DNA of 51,953 bases from an uncultured Paraprevotella sp. (lineage in GTDB: Bacteria > Bacteroidota > Bacteroidia > Bacteroidales > Bacteroidaceae), in the NCBI GenBank assembly GCA_944321565.1, contig CALULT010000015.1, forward strand, positions 1-51,953, written 5' to 3'. Under the pieces are notes generated by a model. It saw nothing but the letters and a program-made list of their open reading frames with translations. It was not told the DNA's origin and ran no database searches. How positions within the stretch are numbered: position 1 is the stretch's first letter; each line of letters starts with the position of its first letter. Both the position numbers and the translations under genes were made by a program. This document shows, one piece after another, positions 6,503 through 14,722 of the stretch.

Positions 6503-7338
6503 CGCAACAGTTTCTTTAAGATGTCATCCGGACTTACCTCCTGGTATCGCCCCCCCGGCTCCTTGGAAGGACTCACCTCTTTGGCATTCCACTTCAGATT
6601 GCCCAACGAAAACTGGGCGGTCAAGTCTTTTCCCGCACCCGTAAGCGACAACTGCATCTCGTCGGGGAAACTCTTCTGCTCCACGTTCGCGAAATGGCTG
6701 TAAGTCCAATTCAGCCTAGGCACGGAAACCTGTCCGCCCACCACAACGGACGTGTTGCGAATCAATCCCGTCAGCGCATCTACCACGAACTGGCACTGCA
6801 ACATGCCTTCCGCACGGGTGGTCAGGATGGTGCTTTCCTCGTTGCGCATGATGTCGAAATCTTCCGCCTGCCATGTCCCCCCTGTCCGCCCCGGCACAAA
6901 CAGGTCGCTCCAGAAAAGCGCCTGCAAGGAATAGAAGTCGATGCCGGCCTGCTGCAGGTAGGGCACTTCCGAATAGGCTGCTTTCACATACTGTCGCTCC
7001 GCGCGGTTGATCAGCATCATGTAGTCCGGCGTGAATTCCAGGCGTCCCACCTCCATGAAGCCAAGGGCAACCAAGGAGAGCTGTATCAGCTCGCCGCGCT
7101 TCAAGTTGCAATTACCTCCGACAGAAAATCCTTTTCCTCTCATGTATAACTTGAAACCGAGCTTTCCCGTCACGGTTCCTTCCTTCAGCCCCGTGACTGC
7201 CATTTTGTCCACCCATTCCCTGGCTTCCATGCCTTCTTGGGATTCCGTCACAGCCGCCTGGCGCGCGGAACGGCATGCCGTCCACACGCACAACATCATG
7301 GCCACACAGCCGCCCAAAGCCACTTTCCAAACGTTCAT
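6499..7338 (-). CDS. DUF4292-family lipoprotein-like protein
   Basis: The 279-residue product starts with a basic then hydrophobic segment ending at VWTAC, a possible but atypical lipobox (Trp at -3). The body is a LolB/LolA-like beta-rich fold by family knowledge of DUF4292, which is widespread in Bacteroidetes and of unproven function; outer-membrane lipoprotein handling has been suggested by fold. The frame overlaps the downstream EnvC-like gene (ATGA) and the upstream TPR gene by 4 bp, so translation is probably coupled. The recurrent order TPR - DUF4292 - EnvC suggests a shared envelope role. Confidence 0.8.
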   Translation of the reverse strand: MNVWKVALGGCVAMMLCVWTACRSARQAAVTESQEGMEAREWVDKMAVTGLKEGTVTGKLGFKLYMRGKGFSVGGNCNLKRGELIQLSLVALGFMEVGRLEFTPDYMMLINRAERQYVKAAYSEVPYLQQAGIDFYSLQALFWSDLFVPGRTGGTWQAEDFDIMRNEESTILTTRAEGMLQCQFVVDALTGLIRNTSVVVGGQVSVPRLNWTYSHFANVEQKSFPDEMQLSLTGAGKDLTAQFSLGNLKWNAKEVSPSKEPGGRYQEVSPDDILKKLLR

Positions 7339-9098
7339 TCAGCGATATATTTTTTCAACCGTATTTTCTGTTTCAACACCTTGGACAGGTCGTCCCCGCC
7401 CTTGGCTTCCGCCATCTTCCAATACTTCAGTGCGCCTTCCATGTCGCCCCAACAGGCATAAATGTCGCCCGCATGCTCCAGCACCCCGCCGGAAACATCC
7501 TCGTCGTGCTCGATGTCGCCCACCAACACCCGGTCGATATAAAGCTTGGCCTCCGCATAGCGTCCCTTAATGAACAAAATCCACGCATAAGTGTCGATGA
7601 AGGTCTTGTTGCCCGGTTCCGCCACGATGGTGCGGTGGCTCATCTCCTCGGCCTTGTCCAAGTCCCGTTTCTCCAATGAGAGGTAATAAGCATAGTTGTT
7701 CAGGCATCCCACATTGTCGGGATTATAAACCAGGCAGGAGTCATAGGCCATGAAGGCGGAGTCTGCCAGCCCGTTGCTATAATAAAGGTCGCCCATGATG
7801 GAATACATGTCCGACACGATGCCGCGGTCGGTGTCCGGCTTGATTTGCTTCACGCCTTTGCGGAACACGTCCAACGCCTTCTCCTGTTCGCCCAGCTGGT
7901 AGCTGGAAAATCCCAAATAGAAGTAATAAGGCAATTGGTCGGGATAATGGCTGATGCCTTGTGCGCAGATGTCGGCCACCTTGCGGTAGTCGTCCTCCCG
8001 CGCGGCCAGCTGCATCAGCTGGAACAAAGCCCCTTGGTTGTCGGGCTCAAGTTTCAGGATGCGCTCCAAGGCCGGTTCAAGCGCACCATCGATGTGCTTG
8101 AGTTGCAGGTATGAGGCATACAAAGTCAGCATGTCCACCGTCTCCGGCACGGCGGTAAAGATGCGGTCGAACACGCGCAGCACTTCCGTGCTGTCGGCAT
8201 GCGCGTTCTCTTTCTCCACGATGAAGTTACGCATCAGCACCACCCTTGCCCGTTCGTCCGTGGACTTCCCGTACAACAGGCCATCCAATTCTTTTTGGTA
8301 AAGCGAATCCTGCTTCGTCTGCTTGTAATAATCCAACATGGACATCCGCAAAGCCTGGTTCTCGGGTTCTTCCGCCCTCACTTCCTCATAAATAGCCAAA
8401 GCACGTTCTTGTTGCCCGGCCAGCAGGTATTGGTCGCCTATCAGTACCCTGTAGGACAAATCATTAGGATTTTCCTTCGCCAGGGCTTCCAATTCAGCGA
8501 AAGCCTTGTCGTCTTGTTTCAGCTCCCGATAGAGCCTGAACTTTTCCATGCTGATGGACATGTTCCGCCCTTCGAGTGTCTCAATGCGGTCGAGCGCACG
8601 GATGGCGTCTTGGTAATCTTCCCCGTCCATGTAAATGCGCACCAACTGTGCCAGCACGTCCGAACGCGCGGGGTTGCAACGCACCATGTCTTCGAGCACC
8701 GGCGCGGCCTTTTGGTTGTTACGGTGGCGCAAGTAGAACGAAGCCAACACTTCCTTATAATAGATATTGTCCGGCTCCAAAGCCGCGGCACACGACAGAT
8801 GCCGGTCGCATTGCGCCGAATCGCCCAAGGTCAGGTAATACAGTCCGAGGTCGTAAAGCACTTCCCCCGCATCGGGTTTGATGTCCAGGCAATGTTTATA
8901 CAAGGTGAAGGCATCGTCATAATGCCCGGCCAGTTTGTGCTTGACCGCCTCCAGATAATAATAGTCAAACCTGCGCTGCGCCTCATCCGGCAAACCTTGC
9001 GCCTGTCCGGCCGCCGTTGTCGTCCTGCAACCCGTGCAAAGCATCAAGGCGCACAGCGCGCCGCATATTCCTACGAAAAACTTCCTCACGCGTCTCAT
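7335..9098 (-). CDS. TPR-repeat lipoprotein
   Basis: The 587-residue product has an SPII signal with Cys24 (lipobox LCTGC) and then a continuous array of tetratricopeptide repeats, for example [39 protein letters not shown]-type units and a C-terminal [12 protein letters not shown] unit. It is probably tethered to a membrane as a protein-interaction scaffold. It overlaps the dut stop codon (ATGA at 9095-9098) and the start of the DUF4292 gene, placing it second in a four-gene operon. No catalytic domain is seen. Confidence 0.87.
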   Translation of the reverse strand: MRRVRKFFVGICGALCALMLCTGCRTTTAAGQAQGLPDEAQRRFDYYYLEAVKHKLAGHYDDAFTLYKHCLDIKPDAGEVLYDLGLYYLTLGDSAQCDRHLSCAAALEPDNIYYKEVLASFYLRHRNNQKAAPVLEDMVRCNPARSDVLAQLVRIYMDGEDYQDAIRALDRIETLEGRNMSISMEKFRLYRELKQDDKAFAELEALAKENPNDLSYRVLIGDQYLLAGQQERALAIYEEVRAEEPENQALRMSMLDYYKQTKQDSLYQKELDGLLYGKSTDERARVVLMRNFIVEKENAHADSTEVLRVFDRIFTAVPETVDMLTLYASYLQLKHIDGALEPALERILKLEPDNQGALFQLMQLAAREDDYRKVADICAQGISHYPDQLPYYFYLGFSSYQLGEQEKALDVFRKGVKQIKPDTDRGIVSDMYSIMGDLYYSNGLADSAFMAYDSCLVYNPDNVGCLNNYAYYLSLEKRDLDKAEEMSHRTIVAEPGNKTFIDTYAWILFIKGRYAEAKLYIDRVLVGDIEHDEDVSGGVLEHAGDIYACWGDMEGALKYWKMAEAKGGDDLSKVLKQKIRLKKYIAE

Positions 9099-9529
9099 TT
9101 CTTTCCGGAATGTCCGAAACCGCCCATTCCCCTTTCCGTTTCATCCAAATTCTCCACCGCGACCCATTCGGCCTGCTCGCAGCGGGCCACCACCATTTGG
9201 GCTATCCGCTCCCCGTCGCAAATCTCAAAAGGCTCGCTCGAGAGGTTCACCAAGATGATGCAAATCTCCCCACGGTAGTCCGCATCTATCGTTCCCGGCG
9301 AATTCAACACCGTGATTCCCTTTTTCAACGCCAATCCGCTCCTTGGCCTGATTTGCGCCTCGGTGCCCTGCGGCAAAGCCACATAAAGCCCTGTCGGCAC
9401 CAAGCACCTTTCCAAGGGTTTCAACACTATCGGGTTCTCCAAATTGGCACGCAAATCCATCCCGGCGGAATCCGGCGTGGCATACTGCGGCAACGGATGG
9501 TGGGACTTGTTGATGACGCGTATTTCCAT
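9095..9529 (-). CDS. dut: Deoxyuridine 5'-triphosphate nucleotidohydrolase (dUTPase)
   Basis: The enzyme hydrolyses dUTP to dUMP and PPi as a trimer, keeping uracil out of DNA. Five dUTPase motifs are visible: [36 protein letters not shown] and the C-terminal [10 protein letters not shown] arm. The ATG at 9529 gives 144 residues, the usual size; an in-frame GTG at 9538 would add three residues but lies within the promoter box. It is first in the operon dut-TPR-DUF4292-envC. Its neighbour across the divergent promoter region is a dGTPase, so two dNTP-pool enzymes are paired. Confidence 0.95.
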   Translation of the reverse strand: MEIRVINKSHHPLPQYATPDSAGMDLRANLENPIVLKPLERCLVPTGLYVALPQGTEAQIRPRSGLALKKGITVLNSPGTIDADYRGEICIILVNLSSEPFEICDGERIAQMVVARCEQAEWVAVENLDETERGMGGFGHSGKK

Positions 9530-9537
9530 TCTATTCA

Positions 9538-9545
9538 CAAAGTAT
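9538..9545 (-). promoter_or_regulatory. Probable -7 box of the dut operon
   Basis: On the minus strand it reads ATACTTTG, one mismatch from TAnnTTTG, 8 bp before the dut ATG. The inferred start of transcription is close to the initiation codon. Confidence 0.45.
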
Positions 9546-9629
9546 TATTTTTGAGGTACAAAAATAGCCAATTCTCCGAATATCGCCATTGATTTTCCCG
9601 GAAAAAGAGAGAATGTCAACCTTTTTAAT

Positions 9630-9637
9630 TACTTTTG
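9630..9637 (+). promoter_or_regulatory. -7 box of the dGTPase gene
   Basis: TACTTTTG fits TAnnTTTG and lies 22 bp upstream of the ATG at 9660. Confidence 0.6.
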
Positions 9638-9659
9638 CACAAAGACAACAAAGACAAAC

Positions 9660-11015
9660 ATGGAGTGGACACGGTTAATCTCCAACAAACGGTTGGGATT
9701 GGAAAAATATCATCAGGTGCGCAAAGACGACCGGACGGAGTTCCAGCGGGATTACGACCGCCTCATCTTTTCCGCCCCGTTCAGACGGTTGCAAAACAAG
9801 ACACAAGTGTTCCCGCTCCCGGGAAGCATTTTCGTACACAACCGTCTGACCCATAGCCTTGAGGTTTCGAGCGTGGGACGCTCGCTGGGCAACGACACGT
9901 CGCGGGCACTTATCCAAAAACATCCGGAGCTGGCAGGCAGCCATCTCACCGAAGCAGGCGCCATCGTGTCGGCCGCCTGCCTGGCGCACGACTTGGGCAA
10001 CCCGCCTTTCGGGCATTCGGGTGAACGCGCCATCGGGACATTCTTCAGCGAAGGCAAGGGGGAATGGCTGGCCACCTACCGCGACCCGAAGAACGGCGAC
10101 CGCCTCAGCGAAGCCGAATGGAACGACCTGATTCATTTCGAAGGAAACGCCAACGCCTTCCGCCTGCTGACCCATCATTTCCAAGGCCGGCGCGAAGGAG
10201 GTTTCGTCATGACCTACTCCACGCTGGCCTCCATCGTGAAATACCCGTTCTCGTCCAACCTGGCCGGTGCGCACCCGAAATTCGGCTTCTTCCAAAGCGA
10301 AATCCCCATCTACCAGCGCATAGCGGAAGAACTGGGCATCCCGCGGCAGCCCAGCAAGGAAGGCACTTACCGCTACGTGCGCCACCCCTTCGTCTATCTG
10401 GTGGAAGCCGCCGACGACATCTGCTACGAGATTATGGACATCGAAGACGCGCACAAACTGAAAATCCTGAACACGGACGAGACGCAAGAACTCCTCCTCG
10501 CCTTTTTCGACGAAGAAGGCCGACAGCATATCCGGCGCAACCTGAAACTTGTCAGCGACACCAACGAACAAATCGTTTATCTGCGTTCGTGCGTCATAGG
10601 TTGCCTGGAGAAAGAATGTGCAAGGGTTTTCGTGGAACACGAAGACGAAATACTGTCCGGCACGTTCCAAGGCACCCTCATCAGCCACATCGCCGAAATC
10701 CCCCGCCAGGCTTACAAGGCATGCGAGAAGATGGCCTATGCGAAGATTTACCGCAGCAAAGACGTGGTGGACATCGAGCTGGCCGGCTTCCAAGTCATCA
10801 GCACACTCCTCGACTTAATGACGGAAGCCGTGTGCAACCCGGAGAAAGCCTACTCCCAACTGCTCATCAACCGTGTGTCGCAACAATACGAAATCGGTGC
10901 CGAACGACTCTACGACCGCATGATGGCCGTACTCGACTACGTGTCGGGCATGACGGACGTTTATGCCCTCGACCTTTACCGGAAAATCAATGGGATGAGC
11001 CTGCCTATCGTATAA
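9660..11015 (+). CDS. dgt: dGTP triphosphohydrolase-like HD-domain protein
   Basis: The 451-residue protein has the dGTPase N-terminus (FSAPFRRLQNKTQV), the HD metal site (His65 in RLTHSLEV, His110-Asp111 in CLAHDLGNPPFGHSGE) and a later EAADDICYEIMDIEDAHK segment that supplies the last metal Asp. It would convert dGTP to deoxyguanosine and triphosphate in the cytoplasm. Length matches the Bacteroidetes dGTPase group. The ATG follows a TACTTTTG promoter box. It is single, divergent from dut and followed by an 800-bp repeat region. Substrate range among dNTPs cannot be judged from sequence. Confidence 0.9.
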   Translation: MEWTRLISNKRLGLEKYHQVRKDDRTEFQRDYDRLIFSAPFRRLQNKTQVFPLPGSIFVHNRLTHSLEVSSVGRSLGNDTSRALIQKHPELAGSHLTEAGAIVSAACLAHDLGNPPFGHSGERAIGTFFSEGKGEWLATYRDPKNGDRLSEAEWNDLIHFEGNANAFRLLTHHFQGRREGGFVMTYSTLASIVKYPFSSNLAGAHPKFGFFQSEIPIYQRIAEELGIPRQPSKEGTYRYVRHPFVYLVEAADDICYEIMDIEDAHKLKILNTDETQELLLAFFDEEGRQHIRRNLKLVSDTNEQIVYLRSCVIGCLEKECARVFVEHEDEILSGTFQGTLISHIAEIPRQAYKACEKMAYAKIYRSKDVVDIELAGFQVISTLLDLMTEAVCNPEKAYSQLLINRVSQQYEIGAERLYDRMMAVLDYVSGMTDVYALDLYRKINGMSLPIV

Positions 11016-11178
11016 GAAACGGTTTTGAATTTCTATAGCCGAACAAAAATGGTTTGCAAAAAATCTTCCTGCTTGCCGGGAAATAGTCCGAAAGGGAACT
11101 GTTCCTAATCTTGGGGATTTAACAACTGACGAATATTCTTTTGTAACCAAGTGCCATGCTTCCCGTCACTTGCCCGTG

Positions 11179-11407
11179 CGGAGAAAACTCCTCCGCCTTG
11201 CAGGGGAGGTGGCTCGAAGAGCCGGGGAGGGGTTTCCCACCCACGTATCATTCCGCAAGGGAAACAAAAGGGCCATTATGGCCGCCGCAAGGGAGACAAA
11301 AGGGTCGTTACGACCCCGCAAGGTGAACGGAAGGGGCGTTACGACCCCGTGGGTGTGAGACCCCCTCCGCCCCTTCGGGGCTCGTCCCCCTGCAAGGCGG
11401 GACAGTT
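11179..11407. repeat. GC-rich intergenic repeat, family D, copy D2 (inverted relative to D1)
   Basis: It starts CGGAGAAAACTCCTCCGCC with GCAGGGGAGGTGGC and ends CCCCTTCGGGGCTCGTCCCC and GCAAGGCGGGACAG, so it is the reverse complement of D1 at its two ends. The middle differs and carries three 32-bp units (next entry). Confidence 0.75.
11253..11348. repeat. Three 32-bp tandem units, each with its own palindrome
   Basis: Units begin CCGCAAGGG at 11253, 11285 and 11316. Each carries a palindrome: GGCCATTATGGCC (11271-11283), GGGTCGTTACGACCC (11302-11316) and GGGGCGTTACGACCCC (11333-11348). Between units 1 and 2 both arms changed together, so the pairing is kept while the sequence is not. Confidence 0.75.
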
Positions 11408-11589
11408 CATTTTTGGCGGCTTTGACTGCCTACATTCAGAAGTTTGTAAAAGCAGGAACTCTGTATTACTCAATTCCCTCAATTCGTTTTTCCAGATGGT
11501 TTAAATCCCCAAGAATGCGGGCTGTTCCAAGGAAAGGCTGTTCGTACGGACAGGGTGTGCATAGAGGATGCCCCCGCCGCACGGCATGA

Positions 11590-11709
11590 AAGTTTCAAGG
11601 CCTGGAACACCCAGTTCCAAGGCCTGAAACACCCAGTTCCAAAGCCCGGAACACCCAGTTCCAAGTGTCTGGAACGCCCTGTTTCAAGTGTCTGGAACTT
11701 TCATGCTTG
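11590..11709. repeat. 23-bp tandem array, family C, copy C1
   Basis: About five diverged units of the type GTTCCAAGGCCTGGAACACC(CAG) follow one another at a 23-bp period, each with GGAAC...GTTCC inverted arms. The array is bounded by inverted CATGAAAG/CTTTCATG. Copy C2 at 37596-37691 has the same unit length and bounding sequence, and both are followed by TTATTCCCAAAAGC. Confidence 0.8.
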
Positions 11710-11787
11710 GATGTTATTCCCAAAAGCACAAAAAGAAAAGCTGGAGGCACTTCTAACCAAGTTTCGTTGTGCTATTCGCAAACCATT

Positions 11788-11832
11788 TCTTCTTGACTAT
11801 AAAAAAAGAAAAAGGACGCGTCACCCGCGTCC
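11788..11832 (-). terminator. Intrinsic terminator of the glsA-glsB transcript
   Basis: On the minus strand, GGACGCG-GGTGA-CGCGTCC (11832 to 11814) is followed by TTTTTCTTTTTTT. The stem overlaps the last codons and stop of glsB. Confidence 0.78.
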
Positions 11833-12753
11833 CGAAAAAGTTTCAATGTGGCGTTTCCGCTTTTCCTCGCGGATTTCGTCCACGGCAATCAGGATTCCCG
11901 TTTCCTCCACATCGCCAAACTCGTCGTTGATGGCCGTGCCAAACATCTTCATGGTGGGCGAAAGCCCCATGTAGGCATTCACCAAAGGAGGGATGTTGTA
12001 ACCCAGCTTGCGGACTTCCGTGTTCAACACCTTATAGTCTTCCTTGAAATCGTCCGCCACGAAAAGTTTCTTGAGGTCTTCCGTGTCCGCCTCAAGCTGC
12101 AAGGGATGGTAAGGCACAATCAGCTTGTCCTTGTCCTCGAAATGTTTCTTGAGGAAATACAGGATCATGTCCCGCCCGAAGCTCGGATAAGACGGATACA
12201 TCGTCATCTTGCCGAAATAGTAACGCACATCGGGCACCAGCACGGTCAGCGCGCCCAACCCGTCCCACAGGTTGTCCAACGTGAACAGCCCTTTCGAACC
12301 GGCACGGGTACTTTGATATTCCAACGTCACGAACGACCGGCCCAGTTCTATCGTGTAGGGCATGTAGTCCTTCATGAAACGCTCGGAAAAATGGAACATG
12401 TGCGAAGTGGCCAGCACCGGTTGTCCGTCGGGCTTCACTTTCACCTTTGAACCCAACAAGTAACGGTAGCCTCCCAAAATCTCTTCCACCTCGGGATCCC
12501 AAACAATCAATTGCTTGTAAGGCTCCTCCATCATGTCGAAATCGTCCAAGTCAAGCGAAAGCCCCGTCCCGCCTCCGGAAGCCCGGAAAGCGATTTCACG
12601 CAGACGCCCGATTTCGCGGACCACATTGGGTGCATTCTGCCACGTGACCACATATATCTCGTTATGGCTTTTATTCGTATCACGCAACCGCTTGTCCGGT
12701 GTCAACTCGGCTTTCAGCAGTTCCCGGCTCACCGGAGCTATTATCTCTTCCAT
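11821..12753 (-). CDS. glsB: GlsB-type N-acyltransferase of glycine lipid synthesis (GNAT/OlsB-like)
   Basis: The 310-residue protein matches the hemolysin/OlsB-like acyltransferases that N-acylate an amino acid with a 3-hydroxy fatty acid. Recognisable stretches include NVVREIGRLREIAFRASGGG, DLDDFD, EEILGGYRYLLG and LGRSFVTLEYQ, then GLFTLDNLWDGLGALTV. In Bacteroides thetaiotaomicron glsB with adjacent glsA makes glycine lipids, the precursors of serine-glycine (flavo)lipids. Here glsA lies directly upstream (24 bp gap) on the same strand, supporting the same pathway at the inner membrane. The terminator stem covers its last codons. The amino acid substrate is taken from the Bacteroides precedent. 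Confidence 0.83.
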   Translation of the reverse strand: MEEIIAPVSRELLKAELTPDKRLRDTNKSHNEIYVVTWQNAPNVVREIGRLREIAFRASGGGTGLSLDLDDFDMMEEPYKQLIVWDPEVEEILGGYRYLLGSKVKVKPDGQPVLATSHMFHFSERFMKDYMPYTIELGRSFVTLEYQSTRAGSKGLFTLDNLWDGLGALTVLVPDVRYYFGKMTMYPSYPSFGRDMILYFLKKHFEDKDKLIVPYHPLQLEADTEDLKKLFVADDFKEDYKVLNTEVRKLGYNIPPLVNAYMGLSPTMKMFGTAINDEFGDVEETGILIAVDEIREEKRKRHIETFSGRG

Positions 12754-12777
12754 ATTGCTATTTTGTTTTTCTTCTCA

Positions 12778-13623
12778 TCACAACTTATACACTCGTTCCT
12801 TCACCTCCTGTGCCCATTGGTAGGCCGTCTTGGACTTGTCAAACGTAGTCCAAGGTATCGGTTCCCCGATAACCACCTTATACGTCCCGTGCTGGCTCCG
12901 ATACATCTCATCGGGCAGGAACAGCATGGCCAGATTGAATTTGAGATGCAAACGTTTGCACCATTCCGCAATCGTATAAAAGCGGTCTGAATTACGTCCG
13001 ATAAAATGAATCGGCACCACATCACGCTGCGTCGCCACGCTTTTGGCCACAAATGTCTTGTTCCACGGCAAGTCGCGTATGGAGCCGTCTTTCATCCGGC
13101 GCGAACAGATGCCTGCGGGAAACATGACAATCTGGCTGTCGGAACGGAATGCCTCTTCCACTATCCGCGGCAAGTTCCTCGCCTGGTGCCCCAATTTGTT
13201 GATCGGGATACATAGGGGCGCAAGCCCTTGCAGGTTCATCAGCAGATCGTTCACCAAATATTTGATGTTGCCTTGGTAATGCCTGCCAAGCACCATGCCC
13301 AAGGTCACTCCGTCTATCGCACCCAAGGGATGGTTGGACACGAACGTGTATTTGTGCGACAGGTCGGCGATATGCTCCATACCTTCCACTTCCACTTTCA
13401 CATCCAAATATTCCAGGCTATGCTCGCAGAAATCGACTCCCACATATCCCTCCTTCAAGAATTCGTTGATGAAATCCTGATGAATCAACCGCTTGAGACG
13501 GTTAACAAGAAAACGAGGGACGTATTTGGCTTTCTTCCCGGCACGGTCGCGCACCACTTTGTCCAAATCAATCAAAGCGGGACGACCCGGAACTTTTCCC
13601 TTCTGCAAATCTTCTTTACTCAT
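12778..13623 (-). CDS. glsA: GlsA-type O-acyltransferase of glycine lipid synthesis
   Basis: The 281-residue protein belongs to the PlsC-like (1-acylglycerol-3-phosphate acyltransferase) superfamily. The catalytic HX4D block is NHPLGAID and an acceptor-site block is FPAGICSR. In Bacteroides, GlsA adds the second, ester-linked acyl chain to the monoacyl glycine made by GlsB. The ATG at 13623 (MSKEDLQKGK) is preferred; an upstream in-frame TTG at 13650 would overlap the previous gene. It is likely co-transcribed with the small exported-protein gene upstream and glsB downstream. Confidence 0.82.
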   Translation of the reverse strand: MSKEDLQKGKVPGRPALIDLDKVVRDRAGKKAKYVPRFLVNRLKRLIHQDFINEFLKEGYVGVDFCEHSLEYLDVKVEVEGMEHIADLSHKYTFVSNHPLGAIDGVTLGMVLGRHYQGNIKYLVNDLLMNLQGLAPLCIPINKLGHQARNLPRIVEEAFRSDSQIVMFPAGICSRRMKDGSIRDLPWNKTFVAKSVATQRDVVPIHFIGRNSDRFYTIAEWCKRLHLKFNLAMLFLPDEMYRSQHGTYKVVIGEPIPWTTFDKSKTAYQWAQEVKERVYKL

Positions 13624-13636
13624 GTGCGGACAATCT

Positions 13637-14002
13637 TCAAGAAACGACAACCTTGGAATTATTAATGATGTAAGTCCCCTTCGGCAAACCGCTTATCCAA
13701 TTGGTTCCCTTATTCAGCCTGAACAAGCCATAGAACACACCATTACTTTTATACACCGGCAACATTTGCGAATGCTTGCTGGTGACCAGCAAGGCACTGC
13801 GCCGCACCTTGACTTCCACCGGATAAGTGGAAGACACGCACCGGTTCTTGTAAATATGGGTATATTCGGAAAAAGGTACTTTCTGTTCCACAGAGTCGGC
13901 ACTTACGGACATCGCCAAACGGCTTGTCGCCGAAATGGCGACAACATATCCCATCGTTAACAACATCCATAAACCTATCTTTTTCCTACTATTCTTAAAC
14001 AT
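13637..14002 (-). CDS. Small exported protein with a short sorting-like C-terminal tail
   Basis: The 121-residue product has a basic N-terminus and a hydrophobic segment (about residues 9-27) that would act as a signal peptide or anchor. It then has a short beta-rich part, and ends GLPKGTYIINNSKVVVS. That ending resembles the last strand of type IX secretion (T9SS type A) domains and the ends of two other proteins in this window. Function is unknown. It is 13 bp upstream of glsA and has its own -7 box, so it may lead the glsA-glsB transcript. Confidence 0.65.
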   Translation of the reverse strand: MFKNSRKKIGLWMLLTMGYVVAISATSRLAMSVSADSVEQKVPFSEYTHIYKNRCVSSTYPVEVKVRRSALLVTSKHSQMLPVYKSNGVFYGLFRLNKGTNWISGLPKGTYIINNSKVVVS

Positions 14003-14028
14003 TGAGCTTAGAATTAACTTCTATTTTA

Positions 14029-14036
14029 CAAAAATA
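14029..14036 (-). promoter_or_regulatory. -7 box for the small exported protein - glsA - glsB unit
   Basis: On the minus strand TATTTTTG, a perfect TAnnTTTG, lies 26 bp upstream of the ATG at 14002. Confidence 0.55.
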
Positions 14037-14177
14037 GGATGAAACTGTCAGTCCCCAAGACAAACGCACCACCTTTTAAGAAATATTAAAAAACAAAAGG
14101 CTAAAATCTTTGCAGATAAGACATTTTTCTTTCATGCAGTCTCTCGTAGCAGAAACACGTTGTTCATACAAATCCGC

Positions 14178-14209
14178 CCGGATGTCCGGAATTGCTTCCC
14201 GACATCCGG
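14178..14209 (-). terminator. Hairpin downstream of yqeY, possible end of the division-cluster transcript
   Basis: CCGGATGTC and GACATCCGG form a perfect 9-bp stem with a 14-base loop, 22 bp past the yqeY stop. The following T-rich tract on the minus strand is weak, so this could be a processing or partial terminator. Confidence 0.45.
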
Positions 14210-14231
14210 CAGACTGTTGTCCCGCGTTGTG

Positions 14232-14681
14232 TCAAGCCAACAGTTGTTTCACCAACGCACTGATGGCTTTCCCTTCGGCCTTCCCGGCCAACTGCTTTGT
14301 CGCCACACCCATCACCTTGCCCATGTCTTTGGCACTCGTTGCCCCAACGGCTTCAATGATGGCTTTCACTTCTTTCTCCAATTGTTCCGGAGAAAGCGGC
14401 TGGGGCAGATAACGGTTGATGACTTCCACCTGTGCCAGTTCCTCATCGGCCAAATCCTGCCGCCCCTGCTCCACATAGAGCGCGGCCGTGTCTTTGCCTT
14501 GTTTGGCCAATTTGGCCAAGATTTTCAAGGCGGCCTCGTCGCTCAACTCATCGTTGGCGCCCGGTGCAGTCTTGGCTTCAATGAAAACCTTCTTGATGTT
14601 GCGCAAAGCTTCCAAGGCCATTTTGTCCTTGGCTTTCATCGCTGCAATGATATCCTTGCTGACTTGTTCAAAAAGTGTCAT
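14232..14681 (-). CDS. yqeY: GatB/YqeY-domain protein
   Basis: The 149-residue product is a stand-alone YqeY domain, predominantly helical, with the typical start (TLFEQVSKDIIAAMKAKDKM) and end (KDMGKVMGVATKQLAGKAEG). YqeY resembles the tRNA-binding tail domain of GatB, but the free-standing protein has no settled function. It lies 41 bp after ftsZ on the same strand, so it is probably the last gene of the division-cluster transcript. A hairpin follows. Confidence 0.9.
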   Translation of the reverse strand: MTLFEQVSKDIIAAMKAKDKMALEALRNIKKVFIEAKTAPGANDELSDEAALKILAKLAKQGKDTAALYVEQGRQDLADEELAQVEVINRYLPQPLSPEQLEKEVKAIIEAVGATSAKDMGKVMGVATKQLAGKAEGKAISALVKQLLA

Positions 14682-14722
14682 TCCTTTCTCTCCTTTCCTA
14701 TATATATTATGGTGTCTATAGT

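Larger units (their letters stand above)
11016..11820. other. Repeat-filled intergenic region downstream of dGTPase
   Basis: No gene is supported. The region holds GC-rich repeat D2 (11179-11407) with an internal 32-bp triple repeat, the 23-bp tandem array C1 (11590-11709) and the glsB terminator. Open frames here run through the repeats and have no recognisable protein features. Confidence 0.75.

Noticed and set aside
5273-6703. Long plus-strand open frame (476 codons) opposite the EnvC-like gene
   Set aside because: It is antisense to a well-supported gene with signal peptide, coiled coil and LytM domain. Its translation is His- and Leu-rich with no domain, as expected for a shadow frame in GC-rich DNA.
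11590-11709. CRISPR array
   Set aside because: The 23-bp units are contiguous with no spacers, and no cas genes are present. The same holds for the 37596-37691 array and the 23-bp palindromes in the A elements.
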